Source: Culex pipiens pallens | Taxonomy: Eukaryota; Arthropoda; Insecta; Diptera; Culicidae | DNA: 64,000 nt | Assembly (NCBI RefSeq): GCF_016801865.2 | Contig: NC_068937.1 | Span: 12,519,605-12,583,604, forward strand | Direction: 5' to 3' | In this document: one piece after another, positions 51,321 to 61,963 of the stretch | Layout: each line of letters opens with the position of its first letter | Position numbering within the stretch: the stretch's first letter is position 1 | Position numbers and translations under genes: made by a program | Notes under the pieces: model-generated | Database searches by the model: none | What the model was told of the DNA's origin: nothing | Seen by the model: the letters and a program-made list of their open reading frames with translations, nothing else

Positions 51321-51651
51321 ATTGGGTCCTAAAATGAAGCTTAGATTGCTGATATTATTGTTTACAGCGATAAAGCTTATTTTTCTGAGTACAATGACCC
51401 TTTGTACGACCACAAAGAGTTTAAAATGGATTTTTAAATCAATTTTGAAAAATTAACCTCGCGGTCCTTCTTGACAGAAAAGCTCCTACTTGGCAGCTCG
51501 TTCCAAGGGGACCATAGTTGATCCATCGGAAAAATGTTGTCTTGTCAAAAAAAATTTGCATGAAAATGAAAGAAAGTGATCAGAAATGGTTTTTAATCGT
51601 TTTTTTTTTACCGTTGTACTTAAAAATTTACATAGGGCTTTAGTACCCAAT
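51321..51651. mobile_element. 331-bp MITE, copy 1
   Basis: The ends are ATTGGGTCCTAAAAT and, from the other strand, ATTGGGTACTAAAGC. The same element lies in the opposite orientation at 61,964-62,301 with high similarity throughout (AAGCTTATTTTTCTGAGTAC, CCAAGGGGACCATAGTTGAT versus their complements). It lies about 300 bp upstream of the TVP23 start and could overlap its promoter region. Confidence 0.8.
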
Positions 51652-51955
51652 TCTTAATTTATCCTTACTTTCCTTCCAAAATGCGTAAAAACTAAGCATT
51701 TTATTTTTTATGCTTATCACTTCCCAATTAATAACCCAAAAACTAGAGTAATTCATTGCAAACGTGCAACGAGAGAAAAATCTGCTTTTGCGCTACCTTA
51801 TCCCTTCCAAACCTTGATTGTTTACATCGCTCAAACGTCAAAACAGGAGAAAAAGATTGACGTGTGAATTTTTAACAAAACAGACCGAAAATTTGCAAAA
51901 AATATAAATTTGGAGTGAAAATCTTCGCAAAACAACTGAAAACCTTGCCATCACG

Positions 51956-52798
51956 ATGTCTTCAGCAACGGTGAGTTTAATCAATTCGATTTTGATGCAA
52001 CTTAACCCGTTTAATTTCCTTTTTCGAGTAGGTTCCCCTGCTGGACGACACGGTTCCCTTCGGTGACGAAGAGCTCGACTCCTCCGGCGGAGCGAAGCGA
52101 CTTTCGTGAGTTTTATTATTCCTCTGAAATTGAGAGTTTTTTGATGAAAATTGTTTTTTTTTTATTCGCAGCCACCCGTACGTGACCTTCTTTCACGTGT
52201 TCTTCCGCGGAGCGGCCGTGGCGACCTATCTGTTCTGGGGGCTGTTTAGCGATTCGTTCATAAAGTGCTTTCTGATGATGGTGTTCCTGCTGTCGGCGGA
52301 CTTTTATCTGGTGAAGAATTTGTCCGGGCGGCTGCTGGTCGGTATGCGATGGTGGAACTACGTGGACGACGACGGCCGGTCCCACTGGGTGTTTGAGTCG
52401 AAGAAGGGGGACGCGAATTACGAGGCGCGCATCAATCCGCACGAGGCCAGACTTTTTTGGATGGCGTTGGTCGTTTGTCCGGTCATTTGGTCGCTGCTGC
52501 TGCTGGTGGCACTGGTCGGGTTCAAGTTTGAGTGGATGGTGAGGAATGACTCTTGGAATACTCTAAAAAATTAGACTAAAATAATCTTTACTTTTAGCTC
52601 CTAGTCCTGATTGCCCTGTCGCTGAACGGCGCCAATCTGTACGGTTACATCAAGTGCAACTTTGGAGCCGGTGCCAACCTGAGCACCACCACGACAGATT
52701 TCGTCAAAAGTCAAGTCCTGAAGAACGCCGTCAGCTTGATGACTCAGTCGAGCACGCCAGCGGCGTCCGCGGCACCGAAGCCAACAATTGTAGCTTAA
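51956..52798 (+). CDS. TVP23 Golgi membrane protein (FAM18 family)
   Basis: Four exons at 51,956-51,970, 52,032-52,105, 52,172-52,538 and 52,598-52,798 (TAA) give 218 residues, the usual family length. Introns are 61, 66 and 59 bp with GTGAGT/GTGAGG donors. An acidic N-terminus ([14 protein letters not shown]) precedes four predicted membrane segments, about residues 34-56, 58-77, 124-147 and 151-170. The family signature lies between segments 2 and 3: [15 protein letters not shown] and GRSHWVFES, residues 78-106. [11 protein letters not shown] follows in segment 4, and the tail is polar and Ala/Pro-rich. In yeast and vertebrates TVP23 proteins sit in late Golgi/TGN membranes and take part in vesicle traffic; the exact role is unclear. 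The start has TCACG before ATG and lies in a short GC-richer exon. All splice phases agree and no key residue is missing. Confidence 0.96.
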
Positions 52799-52864
52799 TC
52801 AAAAATCATGACTGTAAATTGAATTGTGTCTAAAATAGGCGATCTCGCGCATGGTAATGTATTT

Positions 52865-52884
52865 ATTAAAGATTCACTAATAAA
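52865..52884 (+). terminator. Poly(A) signals of TVP23
   Basis: ATTAAA at 52,865-52,870 and AATAAA at 52,879-52,884, followed by GTGCC and T/GT-rich sequence, 67-86 bases after the stop. This is a short 3' UTR typical of a compact insect gene. Confidence 0.75.
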
Positions 52885-53164
52885 TGTGCCCCAGATTCAT
52901 TCCAAAATGTGACATTTTTGTATTTATTAGTCCATAAATTGAGCGATTGAACCTGAAAACCATGAAAATTGCATCGCAGTAGCCAAGATGAAAACACACG
53001 CATCCAAATTTCCCCAACAACAACAAACCCTTGATTAAATTTTTAATCAATTCCCCCACATAAGGCGACTCTATTCTACTGGCAAACACCCTATAAATGT
53101 CGCACAGCAAGCAAACGCACGCAGCCACCATCGTCTTCACTCCGCCACACCAAAAAGAATTTCC

Positions 53165-53261
53165 TGCTCCAGGTGAGGCTCGAACTCACAACCCCGGCAT
53201 TGCTCATCTCACAGTTACTGCTCTATAAGTACCGTGCGCTAACCAATTGCGCCACTGGAGC
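53165..53261 (-). tRNA. tRNA-Ile (anticodon UAU) with intron
   Basis: Read on the minus strand: acceptor GCTCCAG pairs with CTGGAGC, the D arm is GCGC/GCGC with AATTGGTTA, the anticodon stem is CGGTA/TGCCG, and the loop is CTTATA... with anticodon TAT at 53,225-53,227. An intron of about 21-23 nt starts after position 37 (GAGCAGTAACTGTGAGATG...). The T arm is GTGAG-TTCGAGC-CTCAC and the discriminator base is A. Animal tRNA-Ile(UAU) genes commonly contain an intron at this position. The product decodes AUA codons. All stems pair, so it looks functional. Confidence 0.95.
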
Positions 53262-54920
53262 CGATGACGGGCAGGCCGGCAGGGCCCGTTAAGAGCCTTC
53301 GACCCTGAAAAATGAGGGGGCTGTTGTGGTGGACAGTGGGAAGGGAGGAAGTTATGCCCTGGAAGCCTACGCTTCTCCCGCGTGGTTTTGGCGGATGTTT
53401 GTGTTGTTTCCTTTCTCTTTCGTTGGTGGTTTGGTGGCGCGCGGCGGCTGCGGCCATTTTCGATTGCGCGAAGCTTTGCCGTGCGGGGCCGAACGGCCTA
53501 CCTTGATTGAACGGGTTTTGTTTTATGGTCCCCCCGGGAGAGAGGGGCCATTCCCGAACATTATGTAACGAGAATTTGGATAGTTTCGATAATTACATAA
53601 GAATCGGAGAAACTAAAATAAATGCACTGAACTGAAACATGTTTGACCTTTCCAAACAAACTACGCAGTTGTTGTTTTCTTCAAAAGATAACCAACAACC
53701 ACAGTAACAACTCAATCAATTTGTTTTGATAACACTAACAGTCAAAAGTTACACCACCAAAAAAATGCAATATTTTGGAGGGAAATGCGCGTGTTTTCAC
53801 TACCACTGCCAAAGCTGAAATGTGAAGCTGCTTGTGCAATTCAACGCACGACGCAACGACTCGAATCTACTGAATAAAACACGCATAAAAACAACTTTAT
53901 CCACCTTACGGGACGCGGAGTGGCCTTTCTTGTGAGGCGTTGCAACAACAAGCTCAGCACGCAGCCAGTTTCGCTTTCTTGAATCGACTTCTAGCGATGC
54001 ACATAAATCCGGAGAAACGCTCTAGCGATTTTTAAAGCGAATCGCTTATTTGATTTTTTTTTTTTTGAAGATTGTAGAGCTTCTTCTTACTGCGAAAAGC
54101 GAAAACTAACCGACCTTGAGTTGGTTTTCTCCCCACCCGCTGACGGAGTTTGATGTTGTTGATATTGACGGGGGAATAGGGACATGCTGTGGAACGAGTT
54201 GAATTAGTAAATCAATTATAACTGAAGTCACGATTTTATTCACAAAGCTTAAATCGTTGAAGATCAAGCAAAATTCATTAAAATAAAGTTTTCTTCAAGC
54301 ATTAATTTTAAATATTCAGTCAAAACAACAAACTCCATCGAACTCAGAGCCCCATTTCCGAGCTGGTTCTACCGTACCGACGTTGGTTCTAAAAATAGAC
54401 TCTGATCGGAGGGGTTCAGCGAACTACTGGGCCATTTGCGAAGTTGCGCTACTTTTTCAAACGAGGGGCGTTTTGTTGACACATTGGTTTTACTCACACG
54501 TTTAAATCGTTTTAAGTGCTTGACGGAAGAAATGTTCAAAACACAAACAGATTCAGATATAACCCAAAGGTGGGTAACTTTTTCACAAAACATGAATTTG
54601 TGAAACTCGATCGAGTTGTCAGATCACTTTAACACGAAAAGTAACCCTCTTTTATCGTAAAACTTTGCAAAAACTAGCTGGATCAAATACTAGGTCTATT
54701 CCCGTACTGCAGAATTCTGCAATTCTGCACGAATTCGGCAGTAGAACGTTTCCGTACTTTTCTGCAACAAAAGTAACTTTTCTCTCAGGCAGAAATTCTG
54801 CAATGAGAGAGGCTGAAGTTGGAGCAAAACCGTTCCCGTACTTTTCTGCAAGCTCTCTCTTCTCTTTCGTGTTGAAAAGTAACTGCAAGTTGCTGTGATG
54901 GATTTTGAGTACACGCTTCC
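53262..54920. other. Intergenic, GC-richer next to the tRNA
   Basis: 53,262-53,560 is GC-rich with CCGGCAGGGCC and CCCCCCGGGAG motifs but no recognised frame. The rest to 54,920 is apparently single-copy. 54,700-54,870 has internal inverted and repeated CCGTACTTTTCTGCA motifs. No gene supported. Confidence 0.4.
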
Positions 54921-56350
54921 CAAGTAGCACTCATAACTTGTCGACTGTTGAATAATAGTTAGACAATTGTTTTTGATAAACATAAGAGAAAAAATCTGAA
55001 CATAACTTAAATAACAGTTTGTTTCACTGCTTGTATAACTGACTTGTGTAACTATCGTGTTTTGTGCCACAAAAGTGTTAAAACACAGTCAACTTCACTC
55101 TTTTCCAACAAAACACAACATAGGAAAAATTCTCACCTATTTGGGGGGTTCCATCCAATTTGCTGATTTACACTGTTTAAACAACTTATTTTGGAACACC
55201 TTCGATAGAAACTTGCTTGCTCACTTCCGTTTGAGGTATTTATCACTTGATTTCAGTCGAAAATGCTTTTTATGAGCTGTAATTAAACGTCAAAAACCTG
55301 ATATGCCATGATGCTGTTCCCTCATCTGCATTGTTTTCCTCGAAAACAGTTTGTTGAATAAGAATAATATTGCACTGTTTGTTTCACTGCTTATCTAACA
55401 TAGTCATGTGACGGCATCTTCTGAAAAATGGGCGTGGCCAACCATTCTATAAATAACCTTAGGTTTTCTCGCATTGTTACACAAATGTTATCGGAGAACA
55501 GGTTATATAACTGATATTCAACAAACATATTCAACCTGACATTGCGTGTTGTTAGGTGGTGCAAATTTGTACGTGAGGTATTTAGAGTTTCAATAATGTT
55601 TATTTATCGAAGATTGCAATAATTTTGATTGTTTACCGATTATTTATAAAAATATCGCCGGTAAAAACTACAAAAAATATCAGCTTACGGAATTAATGAT
55701 AGAGAAAACAACAAATTAAAATCACACCAATTTTCAATGTTACTCCGTGGTACGGTAATCGAAATGACAGTTGAAACGGTTTGTTATAACAAAGTTACAT
55801 AATGGAGTTATAAAAACTGACTTGAAACAAACTTATATAACTTTATTTCCAATGACAGCCTTTTCTGGAGTTGAGTTGTATAGCTCACTGCAGTATAACA
55901 AAGCTGACAGCAGCCTTCTTATTGACGTTTAGGCCAGCTTGTTTACTATGAAGCCTCGTGGAGAGATGTGGAAGCGCGCCTGGACCTGCCTGGAGATAAC
56001 AACAAGTCGTGGAAGTCATCGGATCAAATCTTGGGAAAGGCGAAGTTCAAAAAAAAAAAATGAAAATCTAAAAGTTCGCCATGAAGAGGGTTTCACATGA
56101 ATCACAGTTAGAGAGCACGAAAACATTAATTTATTTTTTTACAACAAAATTGCAAGTTGGGTGAAATTAGGCATTTTATTATTAGTTGAAATAAATTTGA
56201 TGTGTTATTATGACTAAATTGAAGTAGACTTTTTGAAAGGAAGTTTGTATATCTAGAGTTGATAGATTTTGGGGTATTTTTTTAATGTCTGGCTTTATTC
56301 AGAACGATTATTTGTGCTAACGATTTCAGGCTTAGTTCATCAATGTAATG
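54921..56350. other. Intergenic, possible old repeat
   Basis: The phrase GTTTGTTTCACTGCTT occurs at 55,018 and 55,377, and several AACTGACTTG/TATAACT motifs recur. This suggests a degenerate repeated element whose limits I could not set. No coding frame recognised. Confidence 0.35.
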
Positions 56351-56658
56351 ATATCTGGAGTTTTTTTTTGAAAAGGTGATGCTATGAGACGCGGGTTCGA
56401 TTCCCGCCTTATCCACTGAGCTTCTATCGGATGGTGAAGTAAAACGTCGGTCCCGGTTTCTCCTGTCTCGTCAGAGGCGCTGGAGCAGAAATCCCACGTT
56501 AGAGGAAGGCCATGCCCCGGGGGGCGTAGTACCAATAGTTTCGTTTCGTTTCGTGTTTTTTAATACCCCTGCATCAAGGCGGTTTCAAAAACACCCAAAA
56601 AACAAAATCTGAAAATTTAGTTTATTGGACCTTTTTTTTAAAAAAAAACTCCAGATAT
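56351..56658. mobile_element. MITE interrupted by a SINE
   Basis: The ends are ATATCTGGAGTTTTTT and, from the other strand, ATATCTGGAGTTTTTT. The sequence after the SINE (AAGGCGGTTTCAAAAAC...GTTTATTGGACC) matches the uninterrupted relative at 57,558-57,733. The SINE at 56,377-56,554 occupies the left half and replaces part of it. Confidence 0.7.
56377..56554 (+). mobile_element. tRNA-derived SINE, 5'-truncated, (TTTCG)n tail
   Basis: A B-box GGGTTCGATTCCC at about 56,393-56,405 lies near the left end. A tRNA-unrelated body follows (CTATCGGATGGTGAAG, GGTCCCGGTTTCTCC, GAGGAAGGCCATGCC) and it ends in TTTCGTTTCGTTTCG. The A-box is missing or truncated. This layout is that of a pol III-type SINE mobilised by a LINE that recognises a short tandem tail. 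Confidence 0.7.
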
Positions 56659-56783
56659 AGTAAATTTATTACTTTTTTTTAGTGTTAAAAAAATATTTAA
56701 ACCTGATAAAAGATATATAACCCAACAAACAATTAGTATCATAAAAACTAATTGTTCTTAAAAACTATTAAAAGCCACATTTA

Positions 56784-57163
56784 CAGTAGTTGTTCGGTAA
56801 CTGGGCTAAGAACGTAGCCCAGTCACCGAATGTTGCTCGCTAACTGGGCTGAACAAAAAATTACGAGAGGACCACCGATGCACAATATTTTCCAGATGAA
56901 ATATAAAAATAATAGTTACTCAAATTTATTTACAATGCTTACTTTTCATATTTCTTTAGTTGTAACTTGAAATTAAACAAAAGCTTGAAAAAAGTTTTTT
57001 TATTTATTGAATATGATTTTTGCATCCATTAACCCCTCGGTCATTTTGGTTTGTTTTGGTTTTTTGACGTTTGTCTGCTCTTTAACTGGGCTACGGCCCA
57101 GTTATCGAGCGCTCAGTTAAAAAGCAGCCCAGTTAAACAACGCCCAGTTACCGAACAGCTACT
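56784..57163. mobile_element. TA-flanked MITE with reiterated TAACTGGGC motifs
   Basis: The ends are CAGTAGTTGTTCGGTAACTG and, from the other strand, CAGTAGCTGTTCGGTAACTG, with TA on both sides (56,782-56,783 and 57,164-57,165). The motif (T)AACTGGGC or its complement recurs about eight times within the outer 60-100 bp of each end. Only AT-rich sequence lies between, with no transposase. The clustered motif may be the binding site of the unseen autonomous element's transposase. Confidence 0.82.
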
Positions 57164-57557
57164 GTATTTTGAGTTGAATAAATTTATAATAATTTTTTTA
57201 AGGATTATTTTTTATCTTAAATTGTTTTTGAACAGACTAAATATGCGTGTTAAAATAATAGGTAAATTTAATTGGCACACCTGTAACGGTGCTCCCAATT
57301 TGTATTCTTATAAGATCCAAAATATTAGATTAGGAATCATAATTCTTAAATTGTTATATTTCTTAAATTCTCGAATTCTTAAATTCTTAAATGCCACTAT
57401 CTTGAATCATAAAAAATTACACATTGTTTGAGTAATTTTTTAGGTTAGAATTTCATATTTAGAGGATTTAGAGATTCAAAATGTTATCGAGGTCTTCGGA
57501 TAATAGAGTACAAACCAAGGTACAAACAGTTTAATAATTGATTTACAAACATTTTAA
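57164..57557. other. AT-rich, with relic of the octamer satellite
   Basis: 57,340-57,395 contains four or five AAATTCTT-like units (TTCTTAAATTCTCGAATTCT). 57,480-57,515 repeats the TCTTCGGATAATxGAGT phrase seen at about 4890. Nothing else recognised. Confidence 0.5.
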
Positions 57558-57733
57558 ATTCTGGAGTGTTTGTTGAAAAGGTCCAATAAACCAAATTTTC
57601 AGTTTTTTGTTTTTTGGGTGTTTTTTAATACTCAAGGCGGTTTCAAAAACATCCAAAAAGCAAAAACTGGAAATTTGGTTTATTGGACCCTCGATTAAAC
57701 CATTTCAAAAAAAAAAAAAAAAAAACTCCAGAA
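57558..57733. mobile_element. 176-bp foldback MITE
   Basis: The inverted ends are TTCTGGAGT and ACTCCAGAA, with inner inverted blocks GGTCCAATAAACCAAATTTT / AAATTTGGTTTATTGGACC, and a poly(A) run at 57,708-57,724. It is the uninterrupted relative of 56,351-56,658. Confidence 0.75.
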
Positions 57734-57955
57734 ATTTACTTTTTGGAATTATAATTTCTTTGAATTTTTTAACTGTCAAATTTGAATTTTTACTGTTCTG
57801 AATCTGAACTCTAAAATATTAAAACTTATGATTTTTTTATTTCGAATTATTTTTGTGAATTTTTAAGGTAATTTTTAACATATTTTTTATTTTGATTTTT
57901 TTTAATTTAAACATTTTGAATTTACTTTTATTTTAAAGATTTTGAATATATTTTT

Positions 57956-59251
57956 CCCTGGAGATGGAACCACACGTTGCCGTCGTTTCAGGGCTATTTG
58001 CCAAGATGGTTTCCGATGTTGATATATATCACACATTTATTTTATATTTATATACTTGTGTTGATAGAAATCACAGCTTTTATAATATGTAAAATTACAA
58101 GATATTGAAATTTTTTATTCGAGTCTCAATATTCTTGTTCGTAAAATCTGTTAGAAACAGGTTTAAGACTGTTTGATAATGGGGAGGAATAGTTAGTTTT
58201 TTTGTAACTTTTTCTAGGTTGTTTAATAATTCCAGACTTCAGTTATGTGTAAGCCAGTTTAGTAATGCTATCAGAATTTCTGATTTCAATTGAAGTGGTA
58301 TACTAACCATTCTGAATTGTCAAAAAATCCATAGAGTCTCGATCAATCAATAATGAAATGATATCGGACAAAATTCGTTAATCTGTTGAACTAACGGTTT
58401 TCGGATTATGGTTGTATCGATCATTGTTGCGAATCGAGGATCTACTGGAGTTTTGACGATCAAATAGAGCCTAACATTTCAAAAGGACACACAGGTGTGA
58501 ACAGGATTGTGTCTCTTTCACTCAAATTACATAAGATATATGATAGGGATACACTCTTGTTTGCAGAGCTTGTGTGCCCTAATGAAATGGAAGGCACGAA
58601 ATATTCGTCTTAACAACGAGTGTTCAACTTGTAAAATATGAACGTTTCATTAATGTTTATTGTTTTTGGAAGCAGCAAGACAGGTTTTAAAAATAGGCAA
58701 AGAAATGTTTGGCTTTGTAATTAAAATTTCGGGGATTTGAGATTCAAGTTACTTTCAGACAGTTTTGTTGAGGTTGTTGTTTCAAGTTAGTTAGTTTTTC
58801 TGAAATGAATAATTGGATAAAATGATTAGTTAAATTAAAGTTAGTTGCAGTGTACGACAAGACTACTGACGGACGCGACAGGACGGGGTCCAGAAAAAAT
58901 GCCCCTGACAAGTTAGTTTTCATCTTTCATTTTCCAGTTAATTTATTTGATTACCTTTAGATTTGAAATACATCATAGGTTCTCAATTGAGTTTTTGATT
59001 GAATCATAATTTCAGATTTCCTATATTCAGTTTTAAAGTTAGATTAACGCTCAAGTCATCCAAATTCTTACTACTCACACCTACACTAATTTTCTTTCAC
59101 CTTCCCCCTCCCGATCCCCTATATCTTCCGGTGGTGTTCATTTGGTATGCAATACTAGTTCGGCCACTACCCTTTTTTCCACAAGAAACCGGACTTGGAC
59201 TGACTTGAGGCCGCGCCCCCCACCTTGCTCCGTAAAACGAAAACGAAAACG
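57956..59251 (+). mobile_element. Retroposed element B, 21-bp target duplication
   Basis: It is bracketed by an exact 21-bp direct duplication (57,935-57,955 and 59,252-59,272). The 3' end is (AAAACG)n and the terminal 185 bp is nearly identical to element A at 2837-4196. Similarity to A begins at about 58,317. The first 360 bases (CCCTGGAGATGGAACCACAC...) are unrelated to A's 5' part. It contains the foldback unit at 58,475-58,589 in the same relative place as in A. No protein frame. Confidence 0.83.
58475..58589. repeat. Short foldback unit, copy 3
   Basis: Same inverted unit as at 3342 and 46,541: it starts CATTTCAAAAGGACACAC and ends TGTGTGCCCTAATGAAATG. The central CAAATxACATAAG is shortened compared with the other copies. 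Confidence 0.7.
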
Positions 59252-59272
59252 AAAGATTTTGAATATATTTTT

Positions 59273-60558
59273 AAATTATTTGATTTTTTATGCTTTGAAT
59301 TTGTGCTTTATTGATTTGTTTTTATTTTTCTGATATACATATTTGCATTTTTAAGTTTCTCAACTACGTGATTTAATTTTTTAAAGTTTCTCAATTTTTA
59401 AATATAAGTTTTATTTTGCATATTTTTATATATGAGTTTCTGAATTTCCGAATTTATGCGTTTCCTTTTTCTTGTTATTAATTTGTGATTCAATTATTTT
59501 TTTAAATAAATTTTGCTGCCCCACCGTTGTTCTTCCACTTGACATCCAGTCATACTTTATTTATGTTAGGCCGTTGCAAATATTTTTTAAAGGGGGTGGG
59601 GGGGCAAAAAAAAAAAAATGAAATTACAAGCCATGGTCTCAACATTTGAATGAAAAAAGTGTTTTAAAATGCATTTAACACCTGCCCAGTTGTTTTGTAA
59701 TCATAGGCAATCATGAGTGTTAAAAATATGCAAGTATTGAAGAGATTTTTTTTTTCGCCGAAAAAAAAAACTTTTTCCGTTGTTGTTCCATTGGATTTTC
59801 ACAAAAAACTAAAATATCTTGATCGATCCCAGACATGCTAAATAGGATTTTGAATGCAATTGTTCTAATTGTTTTCTAATTGTTTTCAGTTGGTTAGACT
59901 TTTATTTCCTTTGAAATTTTGAAGTTTTTAGAAAACATTTTTTTGTTTTGCCCCCTGACTTTTCGGATTTTTCGATTTCAAAGGGGGGGGTGTGGGGGGG
60001 GGGGGGGGAATTCTGCAAGTGCGGGAATAGACATATTGACTATTACTTGAATCACTGATTCTTTTTTTTCAGAGTTGAAAATTTATGCTGGGCATGTTCA
60101 TTTCAAAGTGAAGTGAAAGTCCTTATAATACTTGAACTATGAATTATAAGGAAAGGAAACAACATAAAGGAGGCAATAAACAAAAATCTACGAAAACAGC
60201 AGTCCAGAGACAGTGCCGGTGGGGCTCATCTTGTTCCCAAAGGTTGAAGAAAGGCCCGGAATTGAATGAATCGCAAGGCGGTCAAACGGTTGAAGTTAGA
60301 AGCAGACGACCGGGAAAGAGTGCCCGTCTGCTGAGGAAGTAGAAGCGAAAGGGTTTCAAAAGATTTTGAGAGAATCGGGCCGCGGGTTTATATGGAAACA
60401 ACGGTTTGAGATGTTCATGCAGATTTTACTAAAATTAATGCTTGGGAAATAAATACTTGATAAATTTGGAATACAATAAGGACATGTTTGTTTTTTTTCG
60501 GGGAGAGAAAGCACTCATAAATATTTTTTATCGTACAACCACCCGGGAAAGCCTTTTT
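59273..60558. other. AT-rich intergenic with a G-run
   Basis: A G-rich run lies at about 59,982-60,009 (two long G tracts). 59,572-59,600 (GTTAGGCCGTTGCAAATATT) resembles one end of the repeat pair at 63,281 and 63,776. 60,140-60,400 is GC-richer, with a 67-codon basic frame (60,139-60,342) that resembles nothing I know; it may belong to the 3' region of Pcmt or be non-coding. Confidence 0.4.
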
Positions 60559-60561
60559 CTA

Positions 60562-60657
60562 GAGGAATCGTTTCATGAGGCCGTACGCCAATAGAAGAAG
60601 CAGCAGCACCACCAGCAGTCCGCGCACCGCCAGACACCAGCTCGCCCGGCTGGGCCA
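60562..60657 (-). other. Open 32-codon extension after the Pcmt stop, membrane-helix-like
   Basis: In the same frame as Pcmt, directly after its UGA (60,660-60,658), 32 codons stay open to a TAG at 60,561-60,559. They begin Trp-Pro-Ser-Arg, include LLVVLLLLLLAYG and end MKRFL: one strong hydrophobic helix followed by basic residues, as in tail-anchored proteins. GC content and codon choice (CTG, GTG, GCG) match the coding exons, and the sequence turns AT-rich right after the TAG. Expression by stop readthrough or by alternative splicing is possible but unproven. Confidence 0.45.
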
Positions 60658-61473
60658 TCACGTGTGAAGATCCGTCAGCGGCACGTACATCACCCCCATG
60701 AGGCGCGTCTTGGCCACCTTCCCGTCCTGATCCTTGTCGTACTGCTCCAGGTACTGCGTGCCACCGTCCGGTCCAACGGGCACGATCAACCGGCCACCGG
60801 GTTTCAGCTGGTTAATAAGTTCCTGCGGTGTTTCCGGCGCGGCCGCTCCGACGTGGATGCAATCGTACGGGGCGTGCTCCTTGCTGCCCAGCCGACCATC
60901 GCCCTCTGCTCAAAATAAACAACAAGTTAACCATTTCAAAGCAAATTCCCTCGCCCACCCCACCCACCAATGAGCACGATCTTGCCCGAGTCCAGCAGCG
61001 TCTCGTCGTCCGCGCGGATATTGCTCCGTCCAAGCTGCACCAGCGCCGGATGGTGCTCGATTCCCACCACGAGCCCGGTCGCGTTTGGCTTCTGGTTAAT
61101 GTACCGCGCGAAGCAGGCCGTCAAGTACCCGGACCCGGAACCCACGTCCAGCACCTTGCTCGTCGGCTTCAGGTAGCCTTCCAGCAGTTCCAACGCGTAG
61201 GCGTGCATGTGCGGGGCACTAATGGTGGCACCGTGCCCGATCCGCTGCGGCGAGTCGACGTACGGCTGCAGGTTGCTGGCCACGTAAAACTTGCGGTCCG
61301 TCGCGGTCATCGCTTGGGCCACCGCTTCGCTCTTGATTATGCCGTGTTCTAATTAAAGAACAAACAGTTTTGGTCGAGTTCCAAGAAAATTTAATGTTGA
61401 GGAAAAAAAATCGCAAACCTTGCAGCTGGCGGATCAGATCCGCGTTTGAAAGTCCCCGGGAGCGCCAGGCCAT
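60658..61473 (-). CDS. Pcmt: Protein-L-isoaspartate O-methyltransferase
   Basis: Three exons, 61,473-61,419, 61,348-60,968 and 60,905-60,658 (TGA), with introns of 70 and 62 bp, give 227 residues, close to the insect and vertebrate length. The enzyme methylates isoaspartyl residues in aged proteins using S-adenosylmethionine, which starts their repair; it is chiefly cytosolic. Visible features: MAWRS start, as in animal orthologues; [13 protein letters not shown] (57-69), the substrate-binding loop; [16 protein letters not shown] (85-100), the SAM-binding motif I; GIEHHP (114-119); EGDGR (146-150); [11 protein letters not shown] (159-169); [12 protein letters not shown] (179-190); [12 protein letters not shown] near the C-terminus. 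The codon split at each junction is consistent. The frame is open but lacks an ATG upstream of the start to 61,617 and codes for RLFWLCLVVPLFST just before MAW, a possible alternative N-terminus. Confidence 0.96.
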
Positions 61474-61620
61474 CGTGCTGAAGAGGGGAACGACCAGGCA
61501 GAGCCAAAAGAGTCTGGAACTGGGTGACGTTCTCGTATCTTTTTGGGAGGAAAAATCGCGGAGAAAGTTTGATTTGCGTCTTCGTCTCTTTGTGAGAATG
61601 TTAAAAATAAACAGCTGTCA

Positions 61621-61963
61621 AAGCAAAACAAAAAATGTATTACTGGGCCTTTTTCGAATGACTGCTGAAAAAGGCTCAATAAATGCACGTTAATTCGTAT
61701 TTATCATAAATAACCCGTTTTTTACACTCTAAAATGATTTATCTCTTTCCCAAATACCAAAAACAATAACTCCAAACATTTGTTTTGATTAGGTCCTATA
61801 AGCATATTATGAAACACAATAGCTTATAGGACCTTTGCAAAAAAAAACTCTAGAACTGATTTTCAAACATTTTTGTTCTTTTTTGTTAGTTTGCATTAGG
61901 TCTAATTTGTTAACCTATACTTTTGATGCTACAGTACTTTTTCGTTGGGAAGCTACTGTTGCA
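61621..61963. other. Upstream of Pcmt, includes a small hairpin
   Basis: 61,793-61,855 holds AGGTCCTATAAGC...GCTTATAGGACCT, an inverted pair of about 14 bp with a loop of about 20 nt, beside AAAAAAAAACTCTAGAACT. The rest, next to the gene, is probably promoter and 5' UTR, but I see no clear core promoter motif. Confidence 0.45.

Noticed and set aside
52116..52442. 108-codon minus-strand frame
   Set aside because: Antisense shadow of TVP23 exon 3.
60139..60342. 67-codon Lys/Arg/Gln-rich frame
   Set aside because: Slightly GC-rich but no family resemblance; could be 3' UTR or chance.
60828..61352. 174-codon plus-strand frame
   Set aside because: Antisense shadow of the GC-rich Pcmt exon; crosses its intron and resembles no family.
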